Shown here piece by piece: positions 23,233 through 34,560 of a stretch of DNA of 64,000 nt. Made by a program: the position numbers and the translations under genes. Positions within the stretch are counted from its first letter, which is position 1. The number at the start of each line of letters is the position of its first letter. The notes under the pieces are model-generated. The model had not been told where the DNA came from, searched no databases, and worked only from the letters and a program-made list of their open reading frames with translations. Location: NCBI GenBank assembly GCA_037975125.1, contig CM075852.1:11628814-11692813 (forward strand), read 5' to 3'. Origin of the DNA: Latrodectus hesperus. Lineage: Eukaryota > Arthropoda > Arachnida > Araneae > Theridiidae.

Positions 23233-23425
23233 CACAAGTACGTCCATTGGACGTCTACTGGATGTTATTTGGATGATCCACCGTGGTCCAGTAGACATCC
23301 ACTGGACGTCCATAAATGATCCAGTGAACCATCCACTGACCGTCCAGAAGACATCCAGTAGACGTCTAATGGATGTCCACAGATAACCACTGGTGGACGT
23401 GTTTTGGATATGACGTCACATAGCA
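23233..23425. repeat. Left subterminal array of TGGACGTCCA-type palindromes
   Basis: Roughly 190 bp in which GTCCA, TGGAC, GACGTC and their variants recur every 10-20 bp on both strands (for example ACTGGACGTCCAT and CATTGGACGTC). The right end at 31125-31345 has the same kind of array. Arrays like this near transposon ends commonly serve as transposase binding sites; THAP binding here is an inference. Confidence 0.8.
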
Positions 23426-23440
23426 TTGTTAGTGACGTCA
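23411..23440. promoter_or_regulatory. Two CRE palindromes (TGACGTCA) near the left end of the P-like element
   Basis: Exact TGACGTCA at 23411-23418 and 23433-23440, 22 bp apart, followed by an NRF1-like TGCGCATG at 23460-23467. In an AT-rich region two perfect 8-mers are unlikely by chance, but they may just be the outermost units of the palindrome array. Role in transcription is inferred. Confidence 0.5.
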
Positions 23441-24513
23441 TTAATCTGACACGGCAGAATGCGCATGATCTTCCAATCATATACTATTATTTTTTATGAA
23501 TGGCCGTTTCTTATGTTGTGAAATATTTTGTTGTCACTTTTAAATTTCTTATTCAACTGAATTGCGTAAATATTAAATAAATAATAATTTATAATTTGCT
23601 TAGTTTTATTTTATAAAATATTAAAATTAACTTAATTTCACAATAATAAATTTTACTAAGTATTCATATAAAAGATAATTCATTTATTTCTTACTACAGG
23701 AAATTTTTCAGATTAATTTTAAATTTCAACTTACCTTAAAAAAGTTGTAATAATTCCAACATAAAATGCTTTAAGTATTACATGCAAATCACAAATATTA
23801 ATTATTTGCTTTTAATTAAAGGTACTTGAGCATGAAAATATAGATTTACAATAAAAAAATCTATATTGTAGAAAACATCAAATGCAATAAATTTGGTTCA
23901 ATTACACAGCTATAGAATAAATATATATCTAATGTAAAACATCAATTTTAATTCTTAGTATCACTTTATTTAAAACCTTTTGCTTTAGAAATTTGACATC
24001 GATTCAATTGAGCGTTATCAAACCAAAAAGATAAAAAATGAACTTAAAGCAAGAAACTGCACATGTATATTGAATAAATTTGGATTTTTCTTTGAGTATT
24101 AAGTTTCAAAACAGAGTTTTAAGAGATTAAAGGTAACCTTATATTTACCAAATCTATTCAGTCACTTTTAATTTATTATTAAAAAAAATATTGCGTTCTA
24201 ATTACACATTATAATTAAAAAAGTTTGGCAGATGGGATATCCCATTTGATTTTTTAAAAATAAATGATATATTTCTGTTTTGTGATGTTTAACATCACAA
24301 AAAATGCTCAACAGAATATTTTGATATAATATGAAGAGAAAATGTGAAAACGCAGTAAGGACTTTTGCGAAACAAGCAAAATAAAAAATAAACCATTTAC
24401 AGTGAGAAATTAATGTTTGAAAAACTTTTACAGTAATAAGTAAATGCAGCATTATACTAATAGAACATGTATTTTAAAATGAATTCAAAACATCATATAA
24501 ATAAAACATTTTA

Positions 24514-24638
24514 TTATTCTACAATTTTTTTCAATTCATTCAAATATCTAGCTTTTGCATGCCGTAACCAATTTTTCACACAGGATATAAGTATTGCATC
24601 AGTAACATTGCACAAAGCTGCATTTTTTCTTACAGCAT
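24514..24638 (-). CDS. Possible terminal exon of a DUF4806-like protein inside the P-like element
   Basis: A strong acceptor (TTTTTTTCTTCTAG) precedes an open frame containing AVRKNAALCNVTDAILISCV then KNWLRHAKARYLNELKKIVE, ending in TAA with an overlapping AATAAA. A C-terminal ...I-x-x-WLR-x-A-x-x-R pattern is what I recall for DUF4806 proteins, often repeat-associated in arthropods. I did not find upstream exons, but a low-AT, promoter-like island with AACCAAGATGGC (minus strand) is at about 25735-25860. Function unknown; could also be chance. Confidence 0.35.
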
Positions 24639-26045
24639 CTAGAAGAAAAAAATTTAGAGATTTGAAATTAATTATTATCACATTGTAAAAGTTGTGCTGA
24701 TAAGCGAACATATTCTTTATTAATAGAGTTCAAAATCACATAATGAAAAAATAAAAATTCAGGAGTTTAAAGTGTTGTATCATTTTGTGTAGAACATGTA
24801 TTTCAATTAAACTTAATAATGAACTTAGTTAATATTCATATTTTTTCAGTTCTATATTTAAGTATTTTGTTAAAAAAATTCACAATTATTTTTTTATAAT
24901 TTTGAAGAATCTATTTTTATTTTTAAAAGTTCTTTTACAATTTCTAATTTGTACAAATTACAATTATAATTATGAGCTATTTTCTTCTTGTATGGAATTA
25001 TTATTATTTTTTTTCAATAAATTGTGGACACAAAGTAAATGAAAATCACTATGTTACTTTTAAAAGGTGGCTAAATCACAGGAGTTACTACTACCGTTAC
25101 CAAATGCCCCAAACATGTAGATTATCGTACCAGAATGGATTTGTTAGCAATCTATGACTATTCCAAAATCTGTTTTTTTTTCCATACCATAAATACAATA
25201 CAATAAGGGATTAATTGAAAATTTCTTGTGGGTCCACTTGTTGATTATAGTCTTCAAATACCGAATCCTGATTTAATTAAACTAAACACTTTCTCATGAA
25301 TTTATATCAGTTCCTGAATCCATTAATTTGTGCATTTGTCTACTAATATAAATTAGTAAAGCAGAAAATTTAGTTTACACTAAAACAATCATGAAATCTT
25401 ACCAAAAGCTAGTTGACAAATTTTTAGGCTATCAAATGATTTAATAGCTAGTAACTTACCCAAAATGTAAAGAAGCAGAATTTTAAAAAAATAGAAAAAT
25501 TTTCCGATACTTACATAAACACGAATAATAATATGAAATGAACGTGTACCGTATAATTACTATTAATTGAAAATTAGTATAGTAAATTACTTCACTTAAA
25601 ATGATTACATAAAAATTAATTTACATTAGACAAATATTTGTTGCAAATTAAATCCAATTTTAAACAATTTTTACAAATAATATTTTTAGAATATTTTTCC
25701 TTGCTTAATTTTACAAGTTATGATAACATTCATAGAGCTAGGAGTAGTGGCATATCCTATCAAATGCATTAGGTCTAATTGATGCCATCTTGGTTGGAGC
25801 ATGAAATGCTAGTAGGGATGAACGCCTTGAGTGATTCATAAACTACGCATGCTCAGTAATAGTACAATTTGCATATGCACCAATATTTTGATAAGTATAG
25901 CAAAGAATAACTTCAAATCAATTAAAATACATATTTTTTCATAAAGAAAACAATTTGTCCAGAATATATTTTTTGTGTGAAATAAAATGTAATATTTTAT
26001 AAGCTGAGAAGAAAGTTATAAAAATTATTTAATTACATAAATTTC

Positions 26046-27150
26046 TTTCAAGATTAGAAATTTTATTTTTGTCATACATGTCACTCACCTATATAATTTA
26101 GTGCATATTAGTAGAGGGAGGTTTTAAATGTAATAAATCACTAAATGAAATTCTTTTACACACTTTTTCACAAAATGGTAATAATTTAAATAAATTTCTT
26201 TTATAGAGTGAAATTAAAAATAAACACAATATGCTTCAATATTATTTTATTGAATACAAAACATTTCTAGATTATTTATAAAAGGAGGGTAACATATTAT
26301 TGACCTTTAAAAAGAATTGCTTTTGTATATAATTATAGAGTTCACATTATTTAAAGTATTTTTAAAATAATGCTTAACACTGACAACAAAATAATACTTA
26401 ATTACAGCTTTAATTAGTTAGATGTCATGATTATCCAGAGGATCATGATGAAATTTATGAAGTTTCAATTGAGGAAAAAAATATTTTTTTAATATTTAAA
26501 GCAGATAAAACATCCAATTCACATTGAATGTTTATTTTTCTGACCTTTTTCACAAGCTAGGAAATAAGTTATAAAAATAATTTAATAACAAAAATATTTT
26601 AAGTTTTAATAATTTTTGTTATTTTTCAAGGTTAGAAATTTTATTGTTGTCATATACATGTCACTCATCTATATAATTTAGTACCTTTAAAAAAATGTGA
26701 TTGTAAGTAGAGGAAGGTTTTGAATGTAATAAACCTCCAAATGTTATTTTATTGCACACTCTTTTCACTAAATATTAATAATTTTTAATTAAATTTCTTT
26801 TATGGAGTGAAATTAAAAATAATCATAGTATGTTTAAATATTATTTTATTAAATACAAAAAAATCTCTTGATTATTTATACAAGGAAGCTAATATATTAC
26901 TGACCTTTAAAAATAATTGCTTTTGTATATAATTGTCCTACAGAGTTCAAATTGTTTAAAGTGTTTTCACAATAATGCTTAATACAGATAACAAAATAAT
27001 GCTTAATTACAGCTTTAATTAGTTGGAAGACATGATTATCCAGAGGATCATTATCAAATTGATGTAGTTTCAATTGAGAAAATTTATTTTCAATATTTAA
27101 CACAGATAAAGCATCCAATTCACATTGAATGTTTATTTTTCTGACATTTT
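26046..27150. repeat. Tandem duplication of the transposase 3' region (~580-bp period)
   Basis: Segments 26046-26540 and 26628-27150 align with about 80-85% identity by eye, for example TAGAAATTTTATT(T/G)TTGTCATA, then CTATATAATTTAGT and the AATTGCTTTTGTATATAATT block. The second copy contains the transposase C-terminal coding part; the first is a decayed duplicate downstream of it. Confidence 0.75.
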
Positions 27151-28659
27151 TAAATTTTGAAAATGAGTGTAACATTACATTTCTTCTAAATACAGATTCA
27201 CACACTTTACAAATCTTGTATACATCATCTCATGGGTATATCAATTTACCCTGTGATTTGAAGGAAATCAAGTACAAATTATAGGGAGTAACTGCTTGTA
27301 ATGCATTTAAACATATTTCACATTTAATAAGTTGGCTTAATTTTTTACTACAAATCCAGCAATATAATAAATTATATCACAAGAAAATTCATCAAGCAAA
27401 TCTAGTTTAAAAAATATTTCTATCATCAAATCAGGACTTCTATTTAAGATTGTTAATGACAAATGTACAATATTATTTTGAGAGGTTGACATATTAATAA
27501 CATTAATAGGTGAATTGTGATTAGGTACACTTAAAATACTGATTTCAGTTATAGGAAAACAATTACCAGAAGATGCAGGTTTCAATTCTGAATTCACAAG
27601 CAATTTTTTATAAGCTGCTTTGAATTAGCGAGCTGTTGGATTGTTGTTGCTGCCACCATGAAATCTTATTAATGAAAAGAAAAGTTCTAAATGATCTTGG
27701 CTGACCTTGTAAAATGGAAAGTAAAATAATGGAGGATTTTCAGGACAAATTAATGATTCTGCTAAATGCAATACACTCTGAATGCATAATTTAAATCCTA
27801 AAAATCCAATTTTCCTGTTGGAATTTAAAATTTTCGGACCTCCAACACTTACCCTCAAATTGGAAATATAATCATCTGCTTGCTTTAGAAATAATTTAAT
27901 ATTTTGCATATCAGATTGACTTAGAGCTTTTTTAAAACCATGTTGTTTATTAGATCTAGAATTTAAAATATCAAACAAAGTGTTAAAAATTCTTAAAATA
28001 TAATAAAAATTATTGAATGTTATGCATTGTTTAAAACAAAAAGTTTCAAAAAAAAATTTTTTTTAAATATCAACAAATTATGAAAATTCTGATTTTACAA
28101 GAAAATTCTTTAGAATTAAATGTAAAGATATATTCTACCTTTTAAAATGATTAAAAGATATTTTTTATTTCTCATTAGTAAAAGTTATGAATTCTGAAAA
28201 TATTTTTATAACAATCTTACCTTCTGCAAATAGGATAAGCATCATCTCTTAATCCGACACAAGAAAGAGATATCCGATCTATCATTTCTTCGGGGAAATG
28301 TGCTAAACACAGTTTACTATGTTTGGAGGGAAGCCAATTTTGCCGAAGTACAACTTTGATCCAAATTTCTCTCCGCTGCTCATCTTTCGGGAAACTATTA
28401 AAAGAAATAAGAATACTAAAAAATGACATCTTTCATTCAAAGTTACAGAATATAGTAAGAATGGAACTAAGTTCCTTGTGTATTACTATTTCAGCTAAAT
28501 ACTCAATGACAGAAAGACAAAATTGATTTAACTTGATATCTGCCCAAGTTAAGCTTTGTATCCTATATACCAAAACCATATTCATATAAGCATGCAAATG
28601 ATAAATTGCCATTTTGTATGAAATATTTCTAATGCTTAATTCCAGAATAAAGAAATATT

Positions 28660-30190
28660 ATTAAATTTAACCAACACATTTATTACTAAATATTTTAATA
28701 ACAAACATAATTGTGTTTTTGGGACAAAATATTATTTTAATATAAACTAACTTTAACAGATAATAAGAAAACATATATGGAATAAATATAACATATAGAA
28801 TATAAAATCATAACAATTTGCTTATTCTTCACTAGAATTAACATTACCCACACAACCACAAATATCTATGTGATAACCAGGTCAATTTCAATTCATATCC
28901 AGATATCTATTAGATCTGCATCACATCCTTGAGATATTCAAATGTCCATTGATATTCAAAACTTGGATGTCCACTAGATATCATAAAATATCATCTAGAC
29001 ATTAACTTTTGGATATTGGAGAGAGATCTCATGGATATTTAAAACTATTGCAAATTGAATATCCAAATTTTGTAAGGGCTAGACATCTGACAGAAATCTA
29101 GATATCTACATTTTGGATATTTGTAATATCAAGCACTACATGTTTACTCAACATTGATAAAAAAAAAAAAAAACTATACTTACAAAAAATTCTGAAATAA
29201 ATTTTTTTAATCTTTTATACCTATAATTCTGATATATATTTATATACATTGATATTAAAAATATATAGGTTATAATAAACTAAAAACTGTTTTCATCACC
29301 AAGAATGATTAAATTTGTTTGCTAAAGAAAGTATAATTATAAATTTATTATATTTTCTTGTTTTGTCTACATATCTTATCTTGATAAAGACTTGTTATGA
29401 AAATTATTACTATTAATATTCTCAAATTTTCTTTTATTATAGTTAAAGTATTTAAAAGAATTGTAAAATTTTAAGTATAACTATAATTTTTTTAAGTACA
29501 ACATACAATACTAAATAAAACTCTTATTTCTTTTGCAAAATCCTGGTACATTAATTTATTCATTTACAATGTATCCATTGATGTATTATTCGATGAGCTT
29601 TTGAAGACAACTTTTCAACACGTTAAAAATTATTTAATATATTTCATAACAATGAGGTAGAATCAAAATATGAACAATTTACTAAGCTTTTCATACAATA
29701 TATACATCAATCAAAATCTCACATTTAACTATTTTTCATCAGTTCTAAATTATAAAACAGCAAATTAGGTGACACATCATTACTTTTGATGGCAAGAGAG
29801 AAATGAATATTTTATATACTAAACATAAAAAATCTGATTTGACAAATAGATATTTAAACATTTGATTTATCACAGAAAATTAAAGAACAATTTGACACAA
29901 CCATTAAATATTACTTAATGTTCTAAACTTCTTTAACAATGTATACAGATGGACATAAAGGCTTTTACTTTTATCTAAATTTATCAAAACTAATACTAGA
30001 ATATTAAATTTGATCAACACATTTATTACTAAATATTTTAGTGATAAACATAATTATGGTTTTTGAACAAAAATGTTACTTTAATATGAACTAACTTTAA
30101 CATATAATGAAATTACATACATGGAATAACTATAACATATAGAATGTAAAAACAAAACATTTTGCTTATTCTTCACTTGGATTAAAATCA
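28660..30190. repeat. Direct repeat pair (28660-28845 and 29999-30190)
   Basis: Shared text includes CAACACATTTATTACTAAAT, ACTAACTTTAACA-ATAAT and TTGCTTATTCTTCACT. The first copy ends exactly where the internal TIR-like CCCACACAAC begins. Both lie in the intron between THAP exons 1 and 2. Confidence 0.7.
28847..29130. repeat. Internal TIR-like sequence followed by a third, degraded palindrome array
   Basis: CCCACACAACCACAA at 28847-28861 copies the element's own terminus (compare the right end read inwards). It is followed by ~270 bp rich in GATATC, GGATAT, ATGTCCA and TCTAGA-like half-sites. This looks like one end of a nested relative; no matching opposite end was found. Confidence 0.55.
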
Positions 30191-31070
30191 CTTATGGAAG
30201 ACATAATTATACAATATAAAAGAAGCTTATATATACAAATATATGCTTAATTGTCATAAAAAACAAATTATTCTTAACTTTTTCTAAAAAAGAAACATTC
30301 TATAAAAACCAAAACAATTAAAATATATATTTTAAGCTATTTTTATAACCCTTTGCAAATTCAGGTTTGAGGAAGAGTAGATGAACATGCAAAAGTACTG
30401 TATATTAGTTCATGATAAAAAAATATTCCGCATTGTAAATGAATTTTAAAATTTTTTGAATATTTTTAAGGTAACCAAGAAAAATTAACTGGGTTATAAA
30501 AGGATTAGTAGAATTACTGTCCTTAATCAAAACACATTATATTCGTTAACATTAACTGATATAAGAAGCTTAATAATAATTAGAAAGAAAATTTATACAT
30601 AAATTATATATTTTTTATTTCCATGTACTAAAATATCGATGTACCATACATAAGCCTTAGAAAGCATGCATAGAGTTAATCATTGCTTTATGGTTCCATA
30701 CATAGAACATGAATTTCAATATTGTTTTACACTAGAAATTACTTTAAAAATAATATAATTTAACAACTATTAAACTATCTTTAACGTAATGTAATTTTTT
30801 GCAATTATAAATACATTAAATAATAAAACGATAGCTATGCAAACTGCGAATAAGCAATACTTAAGCAGAGCACAAAATTTTTCTTACCTGTGAAATGTTA
30901 TTCCTTCCAATTTCTTGCTCTTTCTATTAGTGCATCCGAATGCTACACAAAATCCCATTTCTTCTTTTAAATTCAGATTAAGAAAATAATATAGCTTAAT
31001 TATCAAAAATTAAGAAATAAATTTGTCACAGTTATGGTAAAGGAATACGAAATAAGCGCTTTTCTTGTCT

Positions 31071-31091
31071 AACCAAGATGGCCGCTTGGTT
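31071..31091. promoter_or_regulatory. YY1-like AAGATGGCCGC in an inverted repeat upstream of the THAP exon
   Basis: AACCAAG (31071-31077) and CTTGGTT (31085-31091) flank ATGGCCG. It lies ~115 bp upstream of the transposase start codon, where a promoter is expected. The same AACCAAGATGGC occurs on the minus strand at 25784-25795. Confidence 0.4.
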
Positions 31092-31124
31092 ACAGTTGAT
31101 ACTTCATCGAAGTCCAGATTACAT

Positions 31125-31345
31125 CCACAACGAATGTCCATTAGACATCTATTTTTAATCCACACATATCCATGATTAATGTCCATAAATTGACGTCTAA
31201 TAGACGTCTATTAGACATCCATAGTGGTCGATCAGCAAATATCCACTGAATAGCCTTTCATGGACGTCCAGTAGATGTCTATTTATCATCCATAACGTCC
31301 ACTGGATATGGTGGACCTCTCGTGGACGTCCATTAGACGTTCTTG
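31125..31345. repeat. Right subterminal array of TGGACGTCCA-type palindromes
   Basis: Contains ATGGACGTCCAGTAG, CGTGGACGTCCATTAG and many half-sites (TTAGACGTC, GTCCACTGGA). It mirrors the left array in spacing and composition and abuts the right inverted repeat. Confidence 0.8.
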
Positions 31346-31357
31346 GTTGTGTGGGAT

Positions 31358-33347
31358 ATAGTTGGAGGAGAAATACAGAATTTAGTCACCACCAGATATA
31401 AAGCCAAAGCTTCTGCTGTAAATATGGAATTAGAGTTATTGATTTGCCCGGAAACAAAGGAGTTATTACTGCTGTCATAAACAGCGATTCCAAGTTTATT
31501 TTCTATTTTAGATGCATCAGTAAATAATAATATGTGATTGGACCATTCAGAAGTACTATGCATTTCAAAGAGGTCATTGATAGTATTTGTTGGAAGATTT
31601 TTAGTCTGAAAAGTATATTTTCTAAGAAATATTTTAAAATTATTATTAACAGATGTAGGTTTTGCAGGAACTCTTAAAATATGTGATTCTTGAATTCCAT
31701 TTTCTTCAAGCCATTTTTTCACTCGCAAAGATAGAGGAAGAGCACCCGAGATATGGCTGTATGGCATTGATTCCCACAAACTACCACATGGAGATCTAGT
31801 AGAAAGTGCAAGATTTCTAATGTACATCCTTGTAGAGAGAAAGTTCTGTCTTACAGTAAGAGGTAAGACCCCTGATTCTTTCAGAAGAAGTGGAATTGGT
31901 GTCCAGCGAGGAAGACCTGTAGCAATTCTAAGAACTGAGTGATATATCGGATCCAAGATTTTTCGGTCTGATAAGCTCGCAGATGTAAATACATGACATC
32001 CATAATCGAGGCTACTTGTAATGAAGGACTGAACAATTTGAAGTAAGTGATTAGTTTTTGCTCCCTATCTGTTACCTGCAATTGCTTTTAAAACATTAAT
32101 TTTCTTCTGGATAGATTTTTTTTTCATTTGAAAATTATACTTGAAGGTTAAGTTATTAGTAAAATAGAGGCCCAGAATTTTTATGTGCTTAGACCAAGAA
32201 ATAGGTAATTGGTTGATAGTTAGTTCAAAATTTACAGGATATTTTTTAGAAGAGAAATCAATGACAGAACATTTTGAGGAATCAATTTTTAGTTTCCATT
32301 CATCACACCATTGTTCAAGTTTTATGATTGCAGTCTGCATTTTTTGCTGTAGACTTTCTTGTGATCTATGAGCAGCCAAAAGGATTATGTCATCAGCATA
32401 AATAAAACACTTAATGTCAGGAGAGAGAACTTCGTAAATATCTGACATATAAATCATAAAAAGAAAGGGAGAAAGAACACTGCCTTGAGGAACGCCTCTA
32501 TTAGAGAAAGTGGGTTGAGATAAAGTTCCACGCCATTTCACTTTAAAACTTCTATCCGATAAAGAATCCAATATCCAATAGAGCAGCATTTCCTCTGATA
32601 TCAAATTGGAGGAGCTTATAAATAAGACCGTCTGGCCACACTGAATCATAAGCTTGAGATATGTCTACAGTTGCGCATATGATATATTTTCTCTGTGAGC
32701 GTAAAGCAATAATATGATGATGAAGCATAGAAAGAACACTATCGCAACCTCTATGAGGCATAAATCCATGATGATTTTGATGAAAATATTTGGAAAGGGA
32801 GATAGGATTTATTAGACGATTTAATATCATGCGTTCCATGACCTTACATAGAACGCTTGTAAGAGATATTGGGCGATAAGAATTCACTTAAGTAGTATCT
32901 TTCCCAGGTTTTATTATAGGAATTATGATGGATTTTTCCAAGACGGGGGAACAATACCGCTTAACCAAGAGTTATTTATGAGTGACAAAAGGGATCGTAA
33001 AGCTATATTTGATAGACCCTTCAAAATTTTAGCAGATATTAAATCAGGGTTGATGATTTGGATATAGTAATTTTTATAGCTAATATTTCTGTATCGTTAT
33101 CTTCTGAGCAGGATATATTTAAAACTTGCACAGGTAGATATTTATCAACAGCAAAAAGAAGTCCTCCACCACGGCCATCTTGCCTATCTAATCTAATTAT
33201 TGTTTTATTACAAATTTGAAATAAGTCGGAATTTTTAAGAAACGTTTCTTGCATTGCTAGGACATCGGAAGATTGAAAGTACGGAAGTTTTACATACGGG
33301 CGCTTAGATAGAACGCTTCTTGCATTCCAAAAAATTAAATTGAACAT
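31358..33347 (-). pseudogene. LINE-C ORF2 part 1 (endonuclease stub, RT, first half of RNase H)
   Basis: 33347-33039 begins NLIFWNARSVLSKR and has AMQETFL, the endonuclease N-terminus. RT motifs: NSYRPISLTSVLCKVMERMI (32885-32826), ATVDISQAYDSVW with the first catalytic Asp, NRGVPQGSVLSPFLF (32510-32466) and FIYADDIILLA (32405-32373). A frameshift lies in 32552-32649 and another near 32070. RNase H begins LLFTDASKIENKLG (~31525) and is cut after SPPTI at ~31358 by the inserted element. Confidence 0.85.
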
Positions 33348-33579
33348 TAAATATAAACGAAAAACCTGAACAGTTATTGAAAATCAAAAAAGGTGCGCTC
33401 GTAGTAAAAGAATATTTAAGAAAAAAATTATTAATGTTTTTTACGACTTCTTCCTGGTTCAATTCTTTCTTTAATGTTAGGTTCTACATATTTAATATTT
33501 GGTTGAGGAGATTTCATAATAGGTTGTTCGGGAGATATTATTTGCTGATTCACAGAATTTTTTGGACTTATCTTTCTTG

Positions 33580-34440
33580 ACTGGATAGATCATGCACGAC
33601 TCTTTCTTGGAGAAGATCTAGAAACTGATCTAGCTGGATTCGAACATGTTCGCATACATTCTTTCATAAATGAAAACATTTGTTGAATCATTTGATCTTG
33701 TCTAGCCTGTATCGCAAGTAATTTTGCTTCAAAAATAGAAGTCATTTCAGTCACTGCTTATTTAACAATATCAGTTATATCATTTTGATTCGGCATGAAA
33801 GGAAGATGACTTTTGGTTACACTGGAGTAACTGGTTCTTAAAGATTTATTATAACGCCTTCTCGCTTCAATAAATGGAAGGTGGTTCATGCTTTTAAATT
33901 GTAAGAATTTTTTTTCTTCAAGCCTCGTAGGGCAGGAAATGTCATTAGCTGCATGATTTCCCTGACAGTTTATACATTTAGGTGTTTCATTAGTACAGGG
34001 AGAGTCTTTATGAAATGTTCCACAGTTTTTACATAGGAAGACTTCTTGTGTACATTTTTTCGTAGGGTGAGTGAATTTATAGCATTTTCCACATTGACGA
34101 ACGTTGTCAATAAAAGGAGAAATTGGAATGATGGAGTAGAATAAATTAATAGTTTGAGGTAAATGATGTCCAATGACGCTCACTAAAATATTTTCGCTCA
34201 ATTCTTCAGAATTCTTTTTTGTAAATCTTTGTAAGCTTAATATCGTTAAGCCATTTTGCGCAATTTCTTCAGCAACAAGATATAAAGGTAAATCTACATT
34301 TATTTATTTTATAAGAAATCTTGAAGAAATCTATACAGGTTGAAAACTGGAGTTAACAGGTACTCCAAGAATATTGTTTATTTTGCTTATTTCAACAGCA
34401 GCATCTGGGCAATTAGTTTCGAATATTCATATTTTAGTTA
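33580..34440 (-). pseudogene. LINE-C ORF1 (gag-like, three CCHC zinc knuckles), broken
   Basis: The clearest part, 34201-33758, encodes CGKCYKFTHPTKKC, CKNCGTFHKDSPC and CINCQGNHAANDISC, three C-x2-C-x3/4-H-x4/6-C knuckles typical of LINE gag proteins. The segment before it (VAEEIAQNGLTILSLQRFTK) is the usual pre-knuckle fold, and a Ser/Arg-rich coil follows (SNPARSVSRSSPRKSRA). In-frame stops near 33756 and 33588 break it. It would bind element RNA. Confidence 0.8.
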
Positions 34441-34560
34441 ATATTAAAATAAATAAGAATTATCTGTTGGTGGAAACGAATCTGAAACTTGACTTTTGTC
34501 TCTATTAATGCAGAAAGAGATGGTTGATTAATAGTGAATGGTGACTTTGAAATATTTTGC

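Larger units (their letters stand above)
26897..30958 (-). pseudogene. THAP9/P-element-like transposase, exons 1-3, broken and lacking the central catalytic part
   Basis: Exon 1 (30888-30958) encodes MGFCVAFGCTNRKSKKLEGI-TFH and exon 2 (28221-28394) FPKDEQRREIWIKVVLRQNW, CLAHFPEE and GLRDDAYP: together a full THAP C2CH DNA-binding domain. Exon 3 (27991 downwards) encodes LFDILNSRSN, VSQDHLELFFSLIR and HGGSNNNPTAR, the C-terminal signature of P/THAP9 transposases, then DIIYYIAGFVVK and a C-x2-C pair. Phases at both junctions fit (GT-AG). An in-frame TAA after NNNPTAR (~27625), a one-base frameshift near 27337 and a TGA near 27230 inactivate it. No sequence for the RNase H-like catalytic core between THAP and LFDILNSR was found, so the copy is internally deleted or that part is unrecognisable. 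Confidence 0.82.
23222..31357 (-). mobile_element. ~8.1-kb P-superfamily (THAP9-like) DNA transposon inserted in LINE-C
   Basis: Termini are inverted repeats ATCCCACACAAC (23222-23233) and its complement at 31346-31357, extending imperfectly into ACGTC-type repeats. Inside on the minus strand is a broken transposase with a THAP domain and a P-element/THAP9-like C-terminal region. Both ends carry ~200 bp of short palindromic repeats built on TGGACGTCCA. Removal restores the LINE-C RNase H frame. I could not recognise a convincing 8-bp TSD, so exact borders may shift by a few bases. Confidence 0.8.
22445..34560 (-). mobile_element. LINE-C: non-LTR retrotransposon with CCHC gag and RNase H, split by an 8.1-kb DNA transposon
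   Basis: Read on the minus strand: gag-like ORF1 with three zinc knuckles (~34560-33580), endonuclease N-terminus (33347-33039), reverse transcriptase (~33030-32065), thumb region, and RNase H. RNase H stops at 31358 and resumes at 23221, continuing to its stop near 22573. Frameshifts and in-frame stops mark it as dead. The endonuclease jumps straight from its N-terminal part to the RT N-terminus (INPDLISAKILKGL), so most of the endonuclease is deleted. The outer ends are approximate because no TSD was found. Confidence 0.85.

Noticed and set aside
23265..23480. Open frames across the palindrome array, both strands
   Set aside because: Their residues are just translated repeats of GTCCA/TGGAC; no coding character.
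24972..25157. A 61-codon plus-strand frame with GC-richer content
   Set aside because: No family resemblance on either strand and no splice context that joins the DUF4806-like exon in frame.
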